Assembly (NCBI RefSeq): GCF_028009165.1
Contig: NC_079241.1
Coordinates: 2,542,001 to 2,606,000, forward strand
Source: Akanthomyces muscarius
Lineage: Eukaryota > Ascomycota > Sordariomycetes > Hypocreales > Cordycipitaceae
DNA: 64,000 nt
Direction of reading: 5' to 3'
The notes below the pieces were generated by a model that was not told the DNA's origin, ran no database searches, and worked only from the letters and a program-made list of their open reading frames with translations. The position numbers were made by a program, and so were the translations under genes. Below, in pieces: positions 11,195 through 22,946 of the stretch (positions within the stretch are counted from its first letter, which is position 1; every line of letters begins with the position of its first letter).

Positions 11195-13261
11195 GATTGT
11201 GTTGTAAGTTGGGATTATAAAAGGTAAAGTAAAGGGAAGTGTGTGGTGATGATCTGCTTCCTCTTCATTCAGACAGAGGTTCACCAGCTCTATTTGTAGT
11301 TTTTTTTTTTCTTCTTCTCTCTTCCTGGCTCCCTCCTTTGCACATCATCAAACTAACTCATGGCTCTCAGTCTCCATCCGTCCAACCTGCATCGATGCTC
11401 GTTACGACATACCAATCCCAGCGTGCCAGTGTCTTGGGAACCTGTGTGGATTGGCCCATGTAAGCGCTAGTCGCCCCCATGAGACAAGGCCACGGGGAGG
11501 TATGACGTCCGGATGCTTGGCTCTCTAATTTTATGCTTGTTCCTCACTTTCTTTGAAAATCGCAACTAGACGGGAAAAGATTCGCCGCGGTGCGCCTTGG
11601 ACAGGGGGTCCGGAGCGCATACATGTGGCGGCGGTGGGCTAAGAAAACCTGTAAGGCTGCCTCTTGCCGCTCAAATCGGACTATCAGTGCCTCTTTTGCC
11701 AGGCTGCAGGCCACGGCTAAGACAATATCAGCTTACATTTTTGTTGCTACTCTTCTACTGCAAAGTGAATAGTAAACGCAGGATTTCACATCCCCAAGGC
11801 AGAAATCACAACTGCCGTATATCAACGGCCTGCGGATCAAGTCTATAACCAGTCAGCCAGTGCCTTGCGTAGTTTTGGCTAGATTTCCAGACCAACGATT
11901 GATTTGTGTAAATTAAAACTCCGCGATCCCACTACAGTGGGCCAAATCCGCCCTGCAGCCCCCACCCCTGAACATCGAGGCTTTGGAGGTCCCGAAGGCC
12001 AAAGGCCAAGCTTTTTCAACTGCTCCTAGGCACACTTGTTTAACTCTATTTTCTCAGTTCGGAGTAACTATCCTCTCTACTCCGTACTTGCCCCATCGTT
12101 GATCGCCCGCTTACATGGCTGTGTTTCTTCTGGGGCCTCTCTTGCATCCATGTCCCGGTGGTCCGTTGACAAATCAAAACTATGGAACAGACCTCGCTAC
12201 CAGCCCGTTGATTGCCTCGTTCTAAAGAGACAAAATCCATAAAGGGGAAACACCGATTGCGTCCCGGACGGCATGAGTCGTGCTCCTCATGTCTACAAGG
12301 GTGAGCACGATTAATTAAAAGCTTTGGAATGCAGATCGGTCAGCTTTAGCCTCACTTTTCTTGCTCCAGAGATCGACAGGCCTGTACGAAACAGTCAATT
12401 CGTCTAACGAGCACAGGCCTACTCTCCGTGTACCAAGACCTCGATGACGGTGATGACGGGTGGGCGATCCCAAGGCTGCGGCTGCCCACGCTGGCAAAGG
12501 CACTTGTAGAACCAAGAGTGACCAATGGATCGGTGTTTGACAAGGCACCGGCAGAGGAATTGACTCGCTTTTACGGTCCTTTTTCAGACAAAGATCTGTA
12601 GATCCCACCCGCTTAGAGAGTGGTTGGGTTGCCTTCAAAAACCACGCCGACATGTCTCGCGCACTGGCATACCGAGCAGGGAAGCGGCACGAAGGAAATG
12701 ACGACAGTACCCAACCCACGTTGGTCGCCTCATGCGGCGAGGCACCGAGAATTTCGTGTCCTGCTTCCAAACGGTACGTTGCCTGCAGAGCATCTGCCGA
12801 CACGTCCACCACATCGCCTTGCCAGAAGTCGTTAGACAGACTTCTGCGGATTTACTTGCGAAAACTGTCATGGCCTGTTTCGCTCTGCGCCTGCAATTCT
12901 ATATCGAAATCACCAATGGCAATGGACTCTTGCGTACTGAAATACTTGATGTATCAAATTTGTAGCCAGACTAGAGCAGACTAGAGCGTATATTATAGTC
13001 AAATTTATGTACAGGTGAAAGTTTTCTCACCATTGAAGCGTCCGCCGCAGCTTTGCACAAGATTACCGCCATGCTTTATCCTCCTCGGCCGGTATTATGA
13101 TTACTTTATGATGCTTCCCCTCCATGTTTGTACGTGGTATCATTTGAGTTGCCAGTGGTTTGCGAGCTCCAAACGCGTGTGCATGAAGGGCTAAACCATT
13201 CGCGGCATTTCTAACTTGAAACACATGCAATTTTTTGTTAATTATCTGCTTCCTGATTTGA
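11195..13261. other. Intergenic: NLP promoter and metallopeptidase-like 3' flank
   Basis: No gene I can support. A T-rich tract at 11299-11315 lies in the NLP upstream region. A minus-strand open frame around 12315-12860 was examined and matched nothing I recognise. Confidence 0.5.
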
Positions 13262-15799
13262 TCATCGCGTAATCACTGCAGAGATGCTGTCGAGTTGGGA
13301 GCTATGTGTACCTGAAACACCACAGATCGTATATCCGCGGGGCGGGATGATGGTGTGGCTGTTCTCTGTTAATTTCTCATCATTGACATTGCTCTGGTAA
13401 ACATACTTTGATCCGCCATACGGATTACCAAATACGCGCGATTTACGGCCCAGGCTGGTCAAGAGCTGGATACCATGTATCGTCGATCCTCCCTTGACGG
13501 TAAAGCCACTCAAGTACTCGCCTCGCCGCAGATCTGGTCAAATTAGCACGGTGTTTTTCTCGTTTCTGCATCACTGGGTACTTACCAAAATCGTAATTAT
13601 TACCTCCAATCTTTCCTGCCCGCTCACCAAATAGCTGAGTATTGTCATCGTCGTACACAAACTCAAGGCCGTGGATCACGTCGGCATCATGGTAGACATT
13701 CATTCTTATCATGATTCTGTCAGTGAGGGCAGAGGTAAATAGAATATCCTCTGGTGTTGTGTCTGGAGGCTGCGCAGATCCAATTTGCGAACTTCGGAAC
13801 CCCTGTTTCGAGCCCTTGATCTTGACTGCTTGTGCCTTGGAGATGAAATGTTTGACATTTTCAATGTCCAGGGAGTTGCCCCCGTGAGACTTGATGGAGA
13901 GTCGGATGGGGCCTTTTCGCATTGTCTCCGGCAATCTCGTGATAATGTCTTGCTCTGAAAGTGTGATTTGGCGGTGCGTTGTGGTGCTGTCCAAGGGAAA
14001 TTCCATCCACGAACGGCAAACTTCGTCACCCTCGCCATATATCTCTACAAAGGAGATGCCTGATGAAGCAACGGCTAGTAGAGTTCCGTTCTCAACGGCA
14101 TACGCCTGCACACTGACATCAAAGCTGGCGGGTGGGTCGCGCGGAAGTCGAAAGGCAGGATGTGCACGAAACCGAAGACAGTCTAACCTGTGCCAGGCGC
14201 ACTCGTCGCCTTGCAGAGCCAATCCTCCTTTCGCCTTTGTTCTTGTCGAGTATGCTTCCCGGGTAACGAATGTGCGACTAAAAACGACATAATCTTTCAG
14301 CATGACACCTGTCTCTTGGCGCGGGCAGTCAAACATATGGCCAACTTGATGCAAGTGCGCACCAATACCAACATTGGCAGCCTCCCACGAGCTACCTGCC
14401 TCGCTGCATTGATTCTTGACAGTATTGGTGTCTGTTGGAGTACAATCCGTGAAAGAAGGCGCTACTTCTTCCAGGCTCGAAGGATAGTGCTGCAGATATT
14501 GAGAGCCCAATAATGCAATCTTGGCCGCCTCAGGGTTACTTGTCGGTGTCGACATGTCAGCGGCAGCACTGGCGTCGGAAGAGAGGTCCCAATCGGTATC
14601 AAGCAGCATTGCTGCCACATAATTTTTCTGGCCGGGGAGTGGCTTGAAGTAGGACCTGACAGCATCAGATACGGTCTCGTTCATGGCCTCCCTGCTAGCC
14701 GATGTAGTCCTCTGCGAGTCTGCGAGTTGTTGTAGCTCGACAACTGTCTTGTCGCAGCGGATAACGTGCACTCTAGCTTCAGATCGCATATTGCCAGTCT
14801 CTCGATCGCGGTGAATGGCAGAGCCCGTCGTCCATTCTTCCTCGAATCGAAATGTCCTGCGTCCCATTTTGTTTCGCCACATCTGCTCGGCAGTAAATGC
14901 CTGCCATAGGTAAGCAGCCATTCTGTACTTGCGAATAGCGGTTTCCAGGCCGTTGCCTTCCCGTTCAGCGCGTGTCGGGGCAGCGGGGTATGTCGCCGGT
15001 GAATCTTTGGCTAGCACAATGGCAAGCTGCAGTGGCGGTGACCCCATCGAGGGAATCATGTGAATGGTGAGGTGAGATGAGTGAATCGGGTTGGAGGACG
15101 TGCTGTTGGCCAGCTTAGGAGACGCAAAGTCGAAGCGCAGCTTGTTGGGGCCGGGCTGAAGGTAAGCCATAACCTTGAAATGGGAGTCACATACGGGCCA
15201 GCTAATGGGCTGGATGTCATCGTCTAGCCTGCTGACCGTTATTGTGCCGTCCATGGGTGTTGTTGTAGTGGCAGAGTCCCCAATGGTACCATAGAGCAGA
15301 ATGGTCTTTTGATACACCTGTAAATGGGTGTTAGCAGCGGACGTAACAGGATACCATATACTTCTTTGTCGTCATCAGGCGCATTGGTTGTCCTTGCAGC
15401 GCCAAGGCTGTAGAATGATGTACATACCCAGGAATTTTCGTTGAGGTTGTGAATCCGGGGGGCATATTTGGAAAGAGGGATACTTGATTTTCCGCCGAGT
15501 CTAGGTGACGCCGTGCCAGACACGCCGGGGACGCTCTGGGTACTGTATCTGCTGGCATTGCTTCCGTTGGTAGGTAAAGCTGGGCGTGAGGATGTCTGGG
15601 TGAGCTGTTCGCCGCTGTCCTTAAGCTGCAGATTGAGCGCAGGGTCTGAATGGTGAGCAATGGAAGGTGGCGTGACGGAACCGCTCGAGGGGGCAGTACC
15701 ATGGCTCACGGCGCCATCACTAGATGTGTCGGTGGAGGCTTCGGTACGAAAACTAGCCTTGGACCGGCGGCGTAGCTGCTTGAGGAACTTCGGGGCCAT
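13262..15799 (-). CDS. YIL108W-type metallopeptidase-fold protein with jacalin-like C-terminal domain, zinc motif degenerate
   Basis: Minus-strand exons are 15799-15428, 15317-13586 and 13533-13262, giving 791 aa. Intron 1 (GTATGT..CAG) joins NENSW to VYQKTILLYG; intron 2 (GTAAGT..CAG) joins NNYDF to DLRRGEYLSG. The first ~120 residues are basic and Ser/Thr-rich. The central part resembles the putative metallopeptidase family containing yeast YIL108W. At residues 447-457 the metzincin-like HExxHxxGxxH signature reads HQVGHMFDCPR: the catalytic Glu is Gln, the Gly is Asp and the third zinc-ligand His is Arg; a Met-turn-like GVM follows. The last ~190 residues resemble a jacalin-type lectin domain (GFTVKGGSTIHGIQLLTS, GVSGTHSSQLDSI). 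The protein is probably not an active protease, which is inference from these codons. Biological role is unknown. Confidence 0.82.
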
Positions 15800-16701
15800 G
15801 ATGAGGGCTGGGCGAGAGAACTAGACGGAGCGGGAGGCGTCTATGCCGTGCAGCAGGCCGTGGGCCTAGTGTGGCGCTGTCGTTGAGAGAACTGGGGGGA
15901 GAGACGACCTAGTCTAGAAAGGACAATGCAGCAGCTGAGCGATTGAGTGGTTCTCGGCGAGAAAGTTCGTGGGGAGCGCGGCCTCAGATGGGCTCTCTTG
16001 GCCAGAGACGCGCGGCAGAACCAGAGCAGACGGATGTGGGAGCGAGCACTGAGCTGGAACTGGAAGGTGGGCGAGGTCGTTTGGCTGGGTGGTCGGCAAG
16101 TTAAAAGGGTGTGGAAATGGGAGAGAATGATGAAGCTGTGGGAGGGGAAACAGCGGTTCAAAACAGGAATAGTGAAACTGGAGATGAATTGGCGGAAGCT
16201 GCGGTCAAAGGGCGAGAGAGACAGAGTGAGGTAGGCAGGTTGATGCAAGGTGCGAAGACATGCATGTGCTTGTGCTGTCGCCGTGTCGTGGGGGGAGCAG
16301 TTGCGCGCAAGTGTAGCAGGTACTAGGCGATCGACCGATTTACAGCTTGCGGAAGGATGGATGCAAGGACAGGCTGGGTTGGGGCAGACAAAGAGTGAAA
16401 ATTGCGGGATAAACGAGGGGCGGTGTTGGACCTGCTGGTACGGAGTACTGGTAGAGCATAGACGGGAATGAAGAGATGAGCGAGTGGCAATTGAAGAGGA
16501 ACCCGGCACCCATTTGGCTGCTTTTTCTTGATCCTTGTTTGGGTTCGTTTCGTTTCCTACGGCCAGCTTGGCGTGACGTGCATGAGGCGCAGAGGTGCAG
16601 GCTGCACAATTACTTAGCGTGGAAAAGACGGGAGGCTAGCAAAGCTTCGTGTGCGTTTTTTAGCTTGCCTGGCCCGGCACTACCTACCACGGCCTAGGTA
16701 G

Positions 16702-16715
16702 GTTAGGTACCTAAC
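16702..16715. repeat. 14-bp perfect palindrome GTTAGGTACCTAAC
   Basis: Perfectly self-complementary member of the TACCTAGGTA/TAGGTACCTA family, adjacent to a CCTAGGTA at 16693-16700. Confidence 0.75.
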
Positions 16716-16948
16716 GTTAGCACCTGGAGAGGCGAGGTAAATTGGCAGAGACAGCTGAGCCGCCTGCGGGATGGTGGTTATGGCGGTCCGATATCTTGTT
16801 TGTGGGTGTGAAGGCGGCCAACCTGAGAGGCTGGAACCCATCCGGAGCCCGCTAGAGCCCGCCGGAGCCCACTGAAGCGGAGCCGCAATCGCAATGCAAG
16901 CGACGCACTTTGTCAGTTGCCCTCAGTGCCCGCACGCCCGCCCATCAC

Positions 16949-16991
16949 TACCTAGGTACCTACCTAGGTTAGGTAGGGTAGGTAGGTAAGG
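16949..16991. repeat. Array of TACCTAGG / GGTAGGTA units
   Basis: Tandem and inverted copies of ACCTAGGT and TAGGTAGG fill about 43 bp. This is the densest occurrence of the motif in the window. Confidence 0.75.
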
Positions 16992-19975
16992 TATTGGTCG
17001 TTTTCGGCGCTGCCCATGGAGCTGGTACGAGCACAATGCCTGTCGCAATGACGTTGCATTTTTAAATAGCCTGCCCGGAAACGTTTTGCGTCGATACACT
17101 ATGTTTTCACCATGTTGGAAACACACAAACAAAAAGTACCATCCCAAATCCTACTGGTACCTCCTGTCAAGTTTCTGCCCACCAATGGCTCAAATAACGC
17201 TCACGATAACCACGTGTTTCGTTTCGATACTCCCCCTCGCCTCGCCATCTTCATCTCCTCTCCTACGGCCTACGCAAGCCACGGCTCGCCGCCACATCCC
17301 TCACGCCGACTCCTTTGCCAGCGGTGGCTGGATGGCTTGCTACATGCACTTGCAGGATATGCATGCTTTTCCTGCTCGACTCGCTCCTAAGCAAGGTTTG
17401 GTCTAGTTTGTTGCGCCAGCGCATGATTTGTGGTGCTGGTATCAGATAAACAAAAAAGAAGCGCCCCGGCCAAGGGCAAACTGGGAAATTGCGCTGCCAG
17501 CAACACCACCGTGCCAGGATTCCCATACTTACTAGCCCGTGCAGCTCTTTGCTGTTTACGTACAACAGGCCACCACGCATCGCCGATGGGTACCACCACC
17601 GGTCATCTTTTTGGCGACATTTACCAGTTTGCCAGTCGCCATTTGCCTGTCAAACAGTGCTATTGGTTCATCAGCTCTCCCATAGATGCTCGCGCCACTC
17701 TTCAATGCCTTGTACTACGCACACTAGCCACACCCGTTGATGGCCGTTTGTCAGTGGCCTGCCATTGTATCAATTATCCATCAACGTGCTCTCACACACA
17801 CGACCGTAATTCCCTCTTGAATCGCAGCCGCCAGATGGCTTGCTGCAGAGGTCGCCCTTGTCTTGTCTTGCTACCTACGGAGTGCAGACAGCCCATCCCG
17901 CTTCCGGTCCTTTTGCTCCGCCGCAGCACTACCTTGAGCGAATATCCACATGTTGCTCTCACGAACCAAGCATCCAACTTAGATATCTGCGATCTCGCAA
18001 CCTGTCAACGCCGTGATTTGAGCATACACATATAACAAACAACCGAGAAACAGCCAAGTATTGTTACACAATGGGCGGCACACTCCGTTTAGTGTGCCTT
18101 CAACCAGCCATGTTTTTCATGCACTGACGCTCACCCACTCGACCCGTGCCAGTTGGCTGCGAACAATGACCTACCCTATAACATTGATTGGACTTTGCCA
18201 TCTAGCAGACCGCGGTATTTGACCCTCCCTCCTGGCGCCGGATGACAAAGGTGCATGTGTTGTGTAACATGGCGCTACTGTGGTCTCCGATTTATAGACA
18301 TGTTTTATTTGCCGCCCTGTGCACATCAATATGAACACTCCACAGGCCAACTAGTAGCATTTGATGAATTGGCTCGCATACTGGAGGTAAAATAGAGCAT
18401 TTCGTCGATTGCACGCTCGTATGTGAACACAATGGACATACAAAGTGCCGATACAGTCGTGGATATGAATTTCAAGTAGACTTCCCCCGCCAAGCCAGAT
18501 ATAAAGTACATTCCTGTGCGCTTTGTCTCACCATTGGCGAATGTGTCTGCCGTTCCGACAGGGAGAAGCTAGCGTCGAGGACGACAGCCAGCGTCAAGAA
18601 GGGAGAGTGAGCCTGACGAAAAGGAGAAGCAAAAGTAGACAAAAAGGGCTCAAGAAGCCGAGAATTACCGACATGGCTAATTATATTGTCATCAGTGTAT
18701 CTGTACTCTGTACTTGGATGTGCCGACAGCTATCCGTACGGTGCCTGCACCGAGGCTGGAGGTTGGCTAGCCTACCAGTGGAGAGCGGACAGCCGCTCAG
18801 CTCCCGCCACAGCAGCCACTCGGCCCCGCCTACGAGATGGCATCTGAACCAAGCCGATGAAATACTGGTAGAATGCAGCAGTTACAGGCACAATAAATTC
18901 AGCCAATGGAGCCAGACGAGACTTGACCGGCAACTGGGAAATGCACCACACCCTGCGGCAGCTGGTGCCGCATCAGAATTCTGAGTGGGGGAAGCCGAGA
19001 TAGGCTCTGTCCCAGGAATGCTAGTCATTGCAGCGGGAGACTGGCTGCTAACTGTGGCAAGAAGAAGGGCTAAAAGCCAAAGGTCGAACGGGAGAGAGCA
19101 AACCCCCCTACCCTGCCCGGGTAGGTATTTACTGGTCTCCAGGTGAAGCGAGAAATGGGCAGACGGGTAGTTGAAGCGACGGACGTAAGAAATGCTACTG
19201 TGGTTGCCGTGCTGACTTATTACGCTGGTGCCCTGCATGTACCTGGCCAGGGCGAGCAAAGATGATTCCCCTGCCTTGAAAAAAAAAGAAAAGGCGGGCA
19301 CAATTGCGAGAAACGATTGGAACTGGCGGCGCCGAGGCCTTATTGGCACCTAAGGTACCACAGGCACACCATCATGTCGAATGGACTGTACCTTGCAAGA
19401 GCCCTTGAAGTAGCATGAGTAGTAGATAATAAGAAAGAAAGAAGTAAAACCCCGTAACTCGCACAACATCGTGTTCCCCGGCGGCCAGAGATGATCGGGG
19501 TGGATCTGTAGTCTGGTGCTTTGATTGAAAGAATATTTCTTTGTCCCGTCTGGCTGGGCCGGGCCATGTAACACCCCTACCCCCCTCACGGTGTCAAAGA
19601 GCAGAGCAACAGAGGTGCTAGCAAGGTACAATACCTGGAAGTGCCTAGGGCAGCCACTGATAGCTGCTGTAGCAGGCGCCAGGCTGGTTGGCTGGATTCG
19701 TTTCACACACTGCTAAGTTTAGGTAGAGAGGCGCTACCAGGTGCGCCCGGAACCCACCTGTAGGTAAGGTAGCCCGCCAACCAGCCCACAGCCACAGGTA
19801 ACGACTTCTCCTCCTTCCTCTCCCGCCCTGGGCTGACTGAACCACTTTTGCACTTCCCTTCCCTTCACTCCCCCCAGACCGAGCATATCCAATCCGGCGC
19901 CCCAACCTCACCAACTTGCGCAGGATTCATCTCGATAGTCTATTAGCACTGGCTACGAGTTTCGCATCTTTTATC

Positions 19976-21155
19976 ATGTCGTCGCCGTGGAAAAAGCAGC
20001 CCGAGGACGTGGTCGACTGCGTTTTGAAGAGGGCCGAAGTGAGCAAAGTGAGTGAAGGGATGCACGCTGCGTTTTTCTACAAACCACGGCGCAACTTGGC
20101 CGCACCACGTTAGAACAACGGCCGAAAATACAAAACACATCGCTAACATGTCAAATCTCTCCATTGCATAGATTGCTCGTCGTTTGCAAAACCGTCTCGC
20201 CCTCGCTCAGTTCAAGACCAAGCATGGCTGGGAGGACTTGACCCTCGACTCCATCGAGCCTAAGATGGAGGAAGAAATTCGCCGCAAGAAGCTCTACGAG
20301 GGTGATGTCCTCTCCGATTCCTCGTCCAGCGCTTCCGACCTCCCATACCCGACCAAAACACTCATGAGCTCCCCCCTCAAGGCACCAATCTTTTCAGATG
20401 CCATTGGTTCCAGCAACGGAAGCTCAGGCCATCGAAAGCGCACATACATCGGATCATTCGACAATGTCTCGTCTAGCCCTAGCAAGCGCTTCCGTGCTTC
20501 GCCTACGCTTCACAAGTCATTTCAGGGCTACAGCTCTTGGAAGGATGCTCACCAGTTGGCGCAGTCGTCCCCTATCAAACCCCGCAGGCAGCAGCACTTT
20601 ACCACATCCGCCGGTCCTGATGTGTCTTTTTTCCGCCAGCGTCGCATGACCAACGAGTTGGCGTCACCCAATTTCGCTGCTGCTTCCGACGACGATGAAG
20701 ATCTTCTACCGGCCCATTCGTTTAACATTAACAATTTGAGATCGTCGCCACCGCGCACTCCTCCTATGCAGACCCGGTCTCTATCTAATAAGCGCAAAGG
20801 ACATGGCAGCCCTGCGGCCAACGGCAAGACGGGTGAAGAGGGCGCCGATTTGCTCCTCTACCTCGCTGCTTCTCCTTCTCCTGCCGTCAAGGCCAACAGA
20901 GGACGCATGGAGCGCCTGACTACCCCGCCCCCCAAGAGCAACAAGCTCGATCTGCCGTCGTCCATGATGATGACACCTGGCGGCGGAAATCTCTTCCCCA
21001 ACACACCTGGTCAAGGTTTTGACTTTGCCGATTTTGTCAACATCACACCAAGCCCGGCACAGAAGCAATGGAGGACCCCTGGTCCCACGAGCACATCCCG
21101 CACACCGATGAGCATTGCTAGAAGGCGGCTTACCTTTGACGACCCCATCGCGTAA
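19976..21155 (+). CDS. Whi5/Nrm1-type cell-cycle transcriptional repressor
   Basis: Exons are 19976-20047 and 20172-21155, giving 351 aa. The intron is GTGAGT..TAG, phase 0, with a CGCTAAC branch site. The short conserved helix typical of the Whi5/Nrm1/Srl3 family runs across residues 25-49 (IARRLQNRLALAQFKTKHGW). The rest is disordered and rich in Ser, Pro and Thr, with many SP/TP sites (for example TPPPK, SPSPA, NTPGQ) that suit CDK phosphorylation. In yeasts these proteins hold SBF or MBF in check around Start and at the end of G1/S transcription; the same nuclear role is inferred. The start encodes MSSPWKKQPEDVV. Whether this is the Whi5 or Nrm1 counterpart cannot be told from the sequence. 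Confidence 0.8.
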
Positions 21156-22946
21156 GCGGGTTGCGCATGCCACGCTCGTTACTATATCTCTTATTTGTAC
21201 ATGATACCACGACTGTACAAACTTTTCGTACGCACTCCATGTCTTTTATCGATTTTATTATTGTCTTTTCAAGTGTCGGAACAATTTTGATTCGTCGATT
21301 CGCCATACTGTCAGAGGAGTTTTGCAGAGACAACTGCGGCGACGATGCACCAGCTGGGTTGGTAACTTTGCATGTTCTTTCGGGAGGAGCTTGATTGGGA
21401 GTCTCATGATTTTTTCCCCAGGAATGGGGACAGGCGCATGCAGGATGCGAAATGTATCATCTTTGAATTTATTCTACAGCTTAGGGGTCTTGATTTGTGC
21501 CTGCTCTGAAGCATTCTGGAGTTTGCTTTTTTATAAGCCTGGCAGGGATGGCTTGGGCGCGGGTCAGAAGACCTATTCTTTTTCTCTCATCGTTTGGTTG
21601 TGTGTGTTTGGACACTGGACACGTAGTCAAAATTCAATTGCAATGCTAATTTAGTCTAATGCGTTTACTATCCCGCAAATATACCCCAATGTGACAATTT
21701 TTATCCTGTTCCATGATTCATTAGCTGTTTCTGAGGAAGCCTCGCTGGCTCGGGTCGAAGTAAGACGCTACTGTTGGTACCTAAGTTAAAGCGCTCGCCC
21801 CGCAAAGCCCGCAAAGCCACGCCGTAAACAGGCCCAACGTCCGCAAGCACTTTAAACCCTGGTAGAAGCGCGGAAAGGAGTAAGAAAGGCTGCCAGGAAT
21901 GGATTAAATATCGCAATTCGACCTATGACCGGAGTCTTGATTTCTGTCATCTCTATGTACTTCTATGTGAGTTCTTATCTTGCTACAAAAAATATTGACT
22001 TTTTCCGTGGGCGCGTGTCGCACAACACGTCTGACAGTAGACCATGGCGCGTAAAGACGCGTATTTTCGCGTCCACCGCGTTGCGACGTGTCTGACTAGT
22101 TGAGCCGGTGGATCCCGAGGCATGGTGATAGACCAGTGATGTCATTGGCCCAAAAGAACCGTGCAAGCACTTAAAGAAGAAGAAGCTGCAGTATCAAGAA
22201 GCAATGTTCTGAGATGTCTGCAGAGAGACCTTGTCCTGAGCAGCCTGGCTTTGGATGGGCCTCTCTTATGAGAGCAACGTCCCGGCGGTGAAATGTAACA
22301 GCTTGACACAACGCATGGCCGTGTCCCGTTATTCTGCGCACATGAGACTTGCTGATTGTCACGACAACCGGAAAGCTTGGTGGATTGACGGGAGAAGCCT
22401 GTTTGGGATACATGTTTCTAAAATTACCCTTGTAGATTTTTCTTGCGCAATTGCTTGCCGGCCATGTGCGCATATCCCTGTTCCACGGTCATCCATACTC
22501 CACTGAGGCGCAACGACGCAAACCACTTTTTTACAACCACGGTCAATGCTGTCAATCATCCACTCAGTAAAACGTACACGGAGAAGTAGCGACATCAAAG
22601 AAGTTGAATTTCATTTGGAAATACATATGTATGCAGAAAAAGATTGGAATGGTGACGATGGGGTATTATAAGAGATTGAATAATTGGTGGGTCGTAATAT
22701 GCCAATTGCCACGCCGGGCCGTCATGATGGTATAAAAAGATGGTGTAGAAAGAGAGAATGGTCGGCATTATACGTTGTCCAAACATGATGGTTTCCATCC
22801 ATGACGAGAACAGAGAAAGAAACGAATGGATGAGAACTGATCGCTTTCGCTTTCTTCCTTTTTGGCAGTGAAACAAGGCAGGGAATGCAACGCAACGAAG
22901 GAAAATTATGGCAAAACATGTCCACTTCAAGTATAGGGGCAGCTTT
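21156..22946. other. 1.8-kb convergent intergenic region
   Basis: It lies between the 3' ends of the Whi5/Nrm1-type gene and the membrane-protein gene. No coding region is supported. It contains a cluster of five CGCGT boxes (22012-22081), unexpected away from an annotated promoter. Confidence 0.55.
22012..22081. promoter_or_regulatory. Cluster of five CGCGT boxes (MCB-like)
   Basis: CGCGT starts at 22012, 22048, 22058, 22068 and 22077; one copy is a full ACGCGT (22057-22062). Three consecutive copies are exactly 10 bp apart. ACGTCTGAC (22027-22035) and ACGTGTCTGAC (22086-22096) flank the cluster. ACGCGT is the yeast MBF site; function here is inference. Confidence 0.35.

Larger units (their letters stand above)
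15800..19975. other. 4.2-kb gene-free divergent region
   Basis: It lies between divergent starts. The part next to 15800 is CT-rich on the minus strand and reads as the 5' leader of the metallopeptidase-like gene. Palindromes occur at 16693-16715 (including the 14-bp GTTAGGTACCTAAC at 16702-16715) and at 16949-16991. Open frames here lack a recognisable family. A non-coding transcript or a lineage-specific gene cannot be excluded. Confidence 0.5.

Noticed and set aside
12315..12860. Minus-strand open frame of about 165-180 codons with some protein-like look near its start
   Set aside because: The better-looking part is followed by unconvincing sequence, lacks an ATG in a good context, and matches no family I recognise. 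A decayed gene is possible but unsupported.
15317..15427. Reading through to a donor at 15361 in the metallopeptidase-like gene
   Set aside because: It would keep extra residues; the GTATGT donor at 15427 gives a better join (NENSW to VYQKTIL).
15841..16509. Minus-strand open frame of 222 codons upstream of the metallopeptidase-like gene
   Set aside because: Low-complexity Ser/Pro/His composition typical of a CT-rich 5' leader; no family and no splice evidence.
17430..18035. Plus-strand open frame of 201 codons in the long divergent gap
   Set aside because: No recognisable motif; composition like random translation of intergenic DNA.
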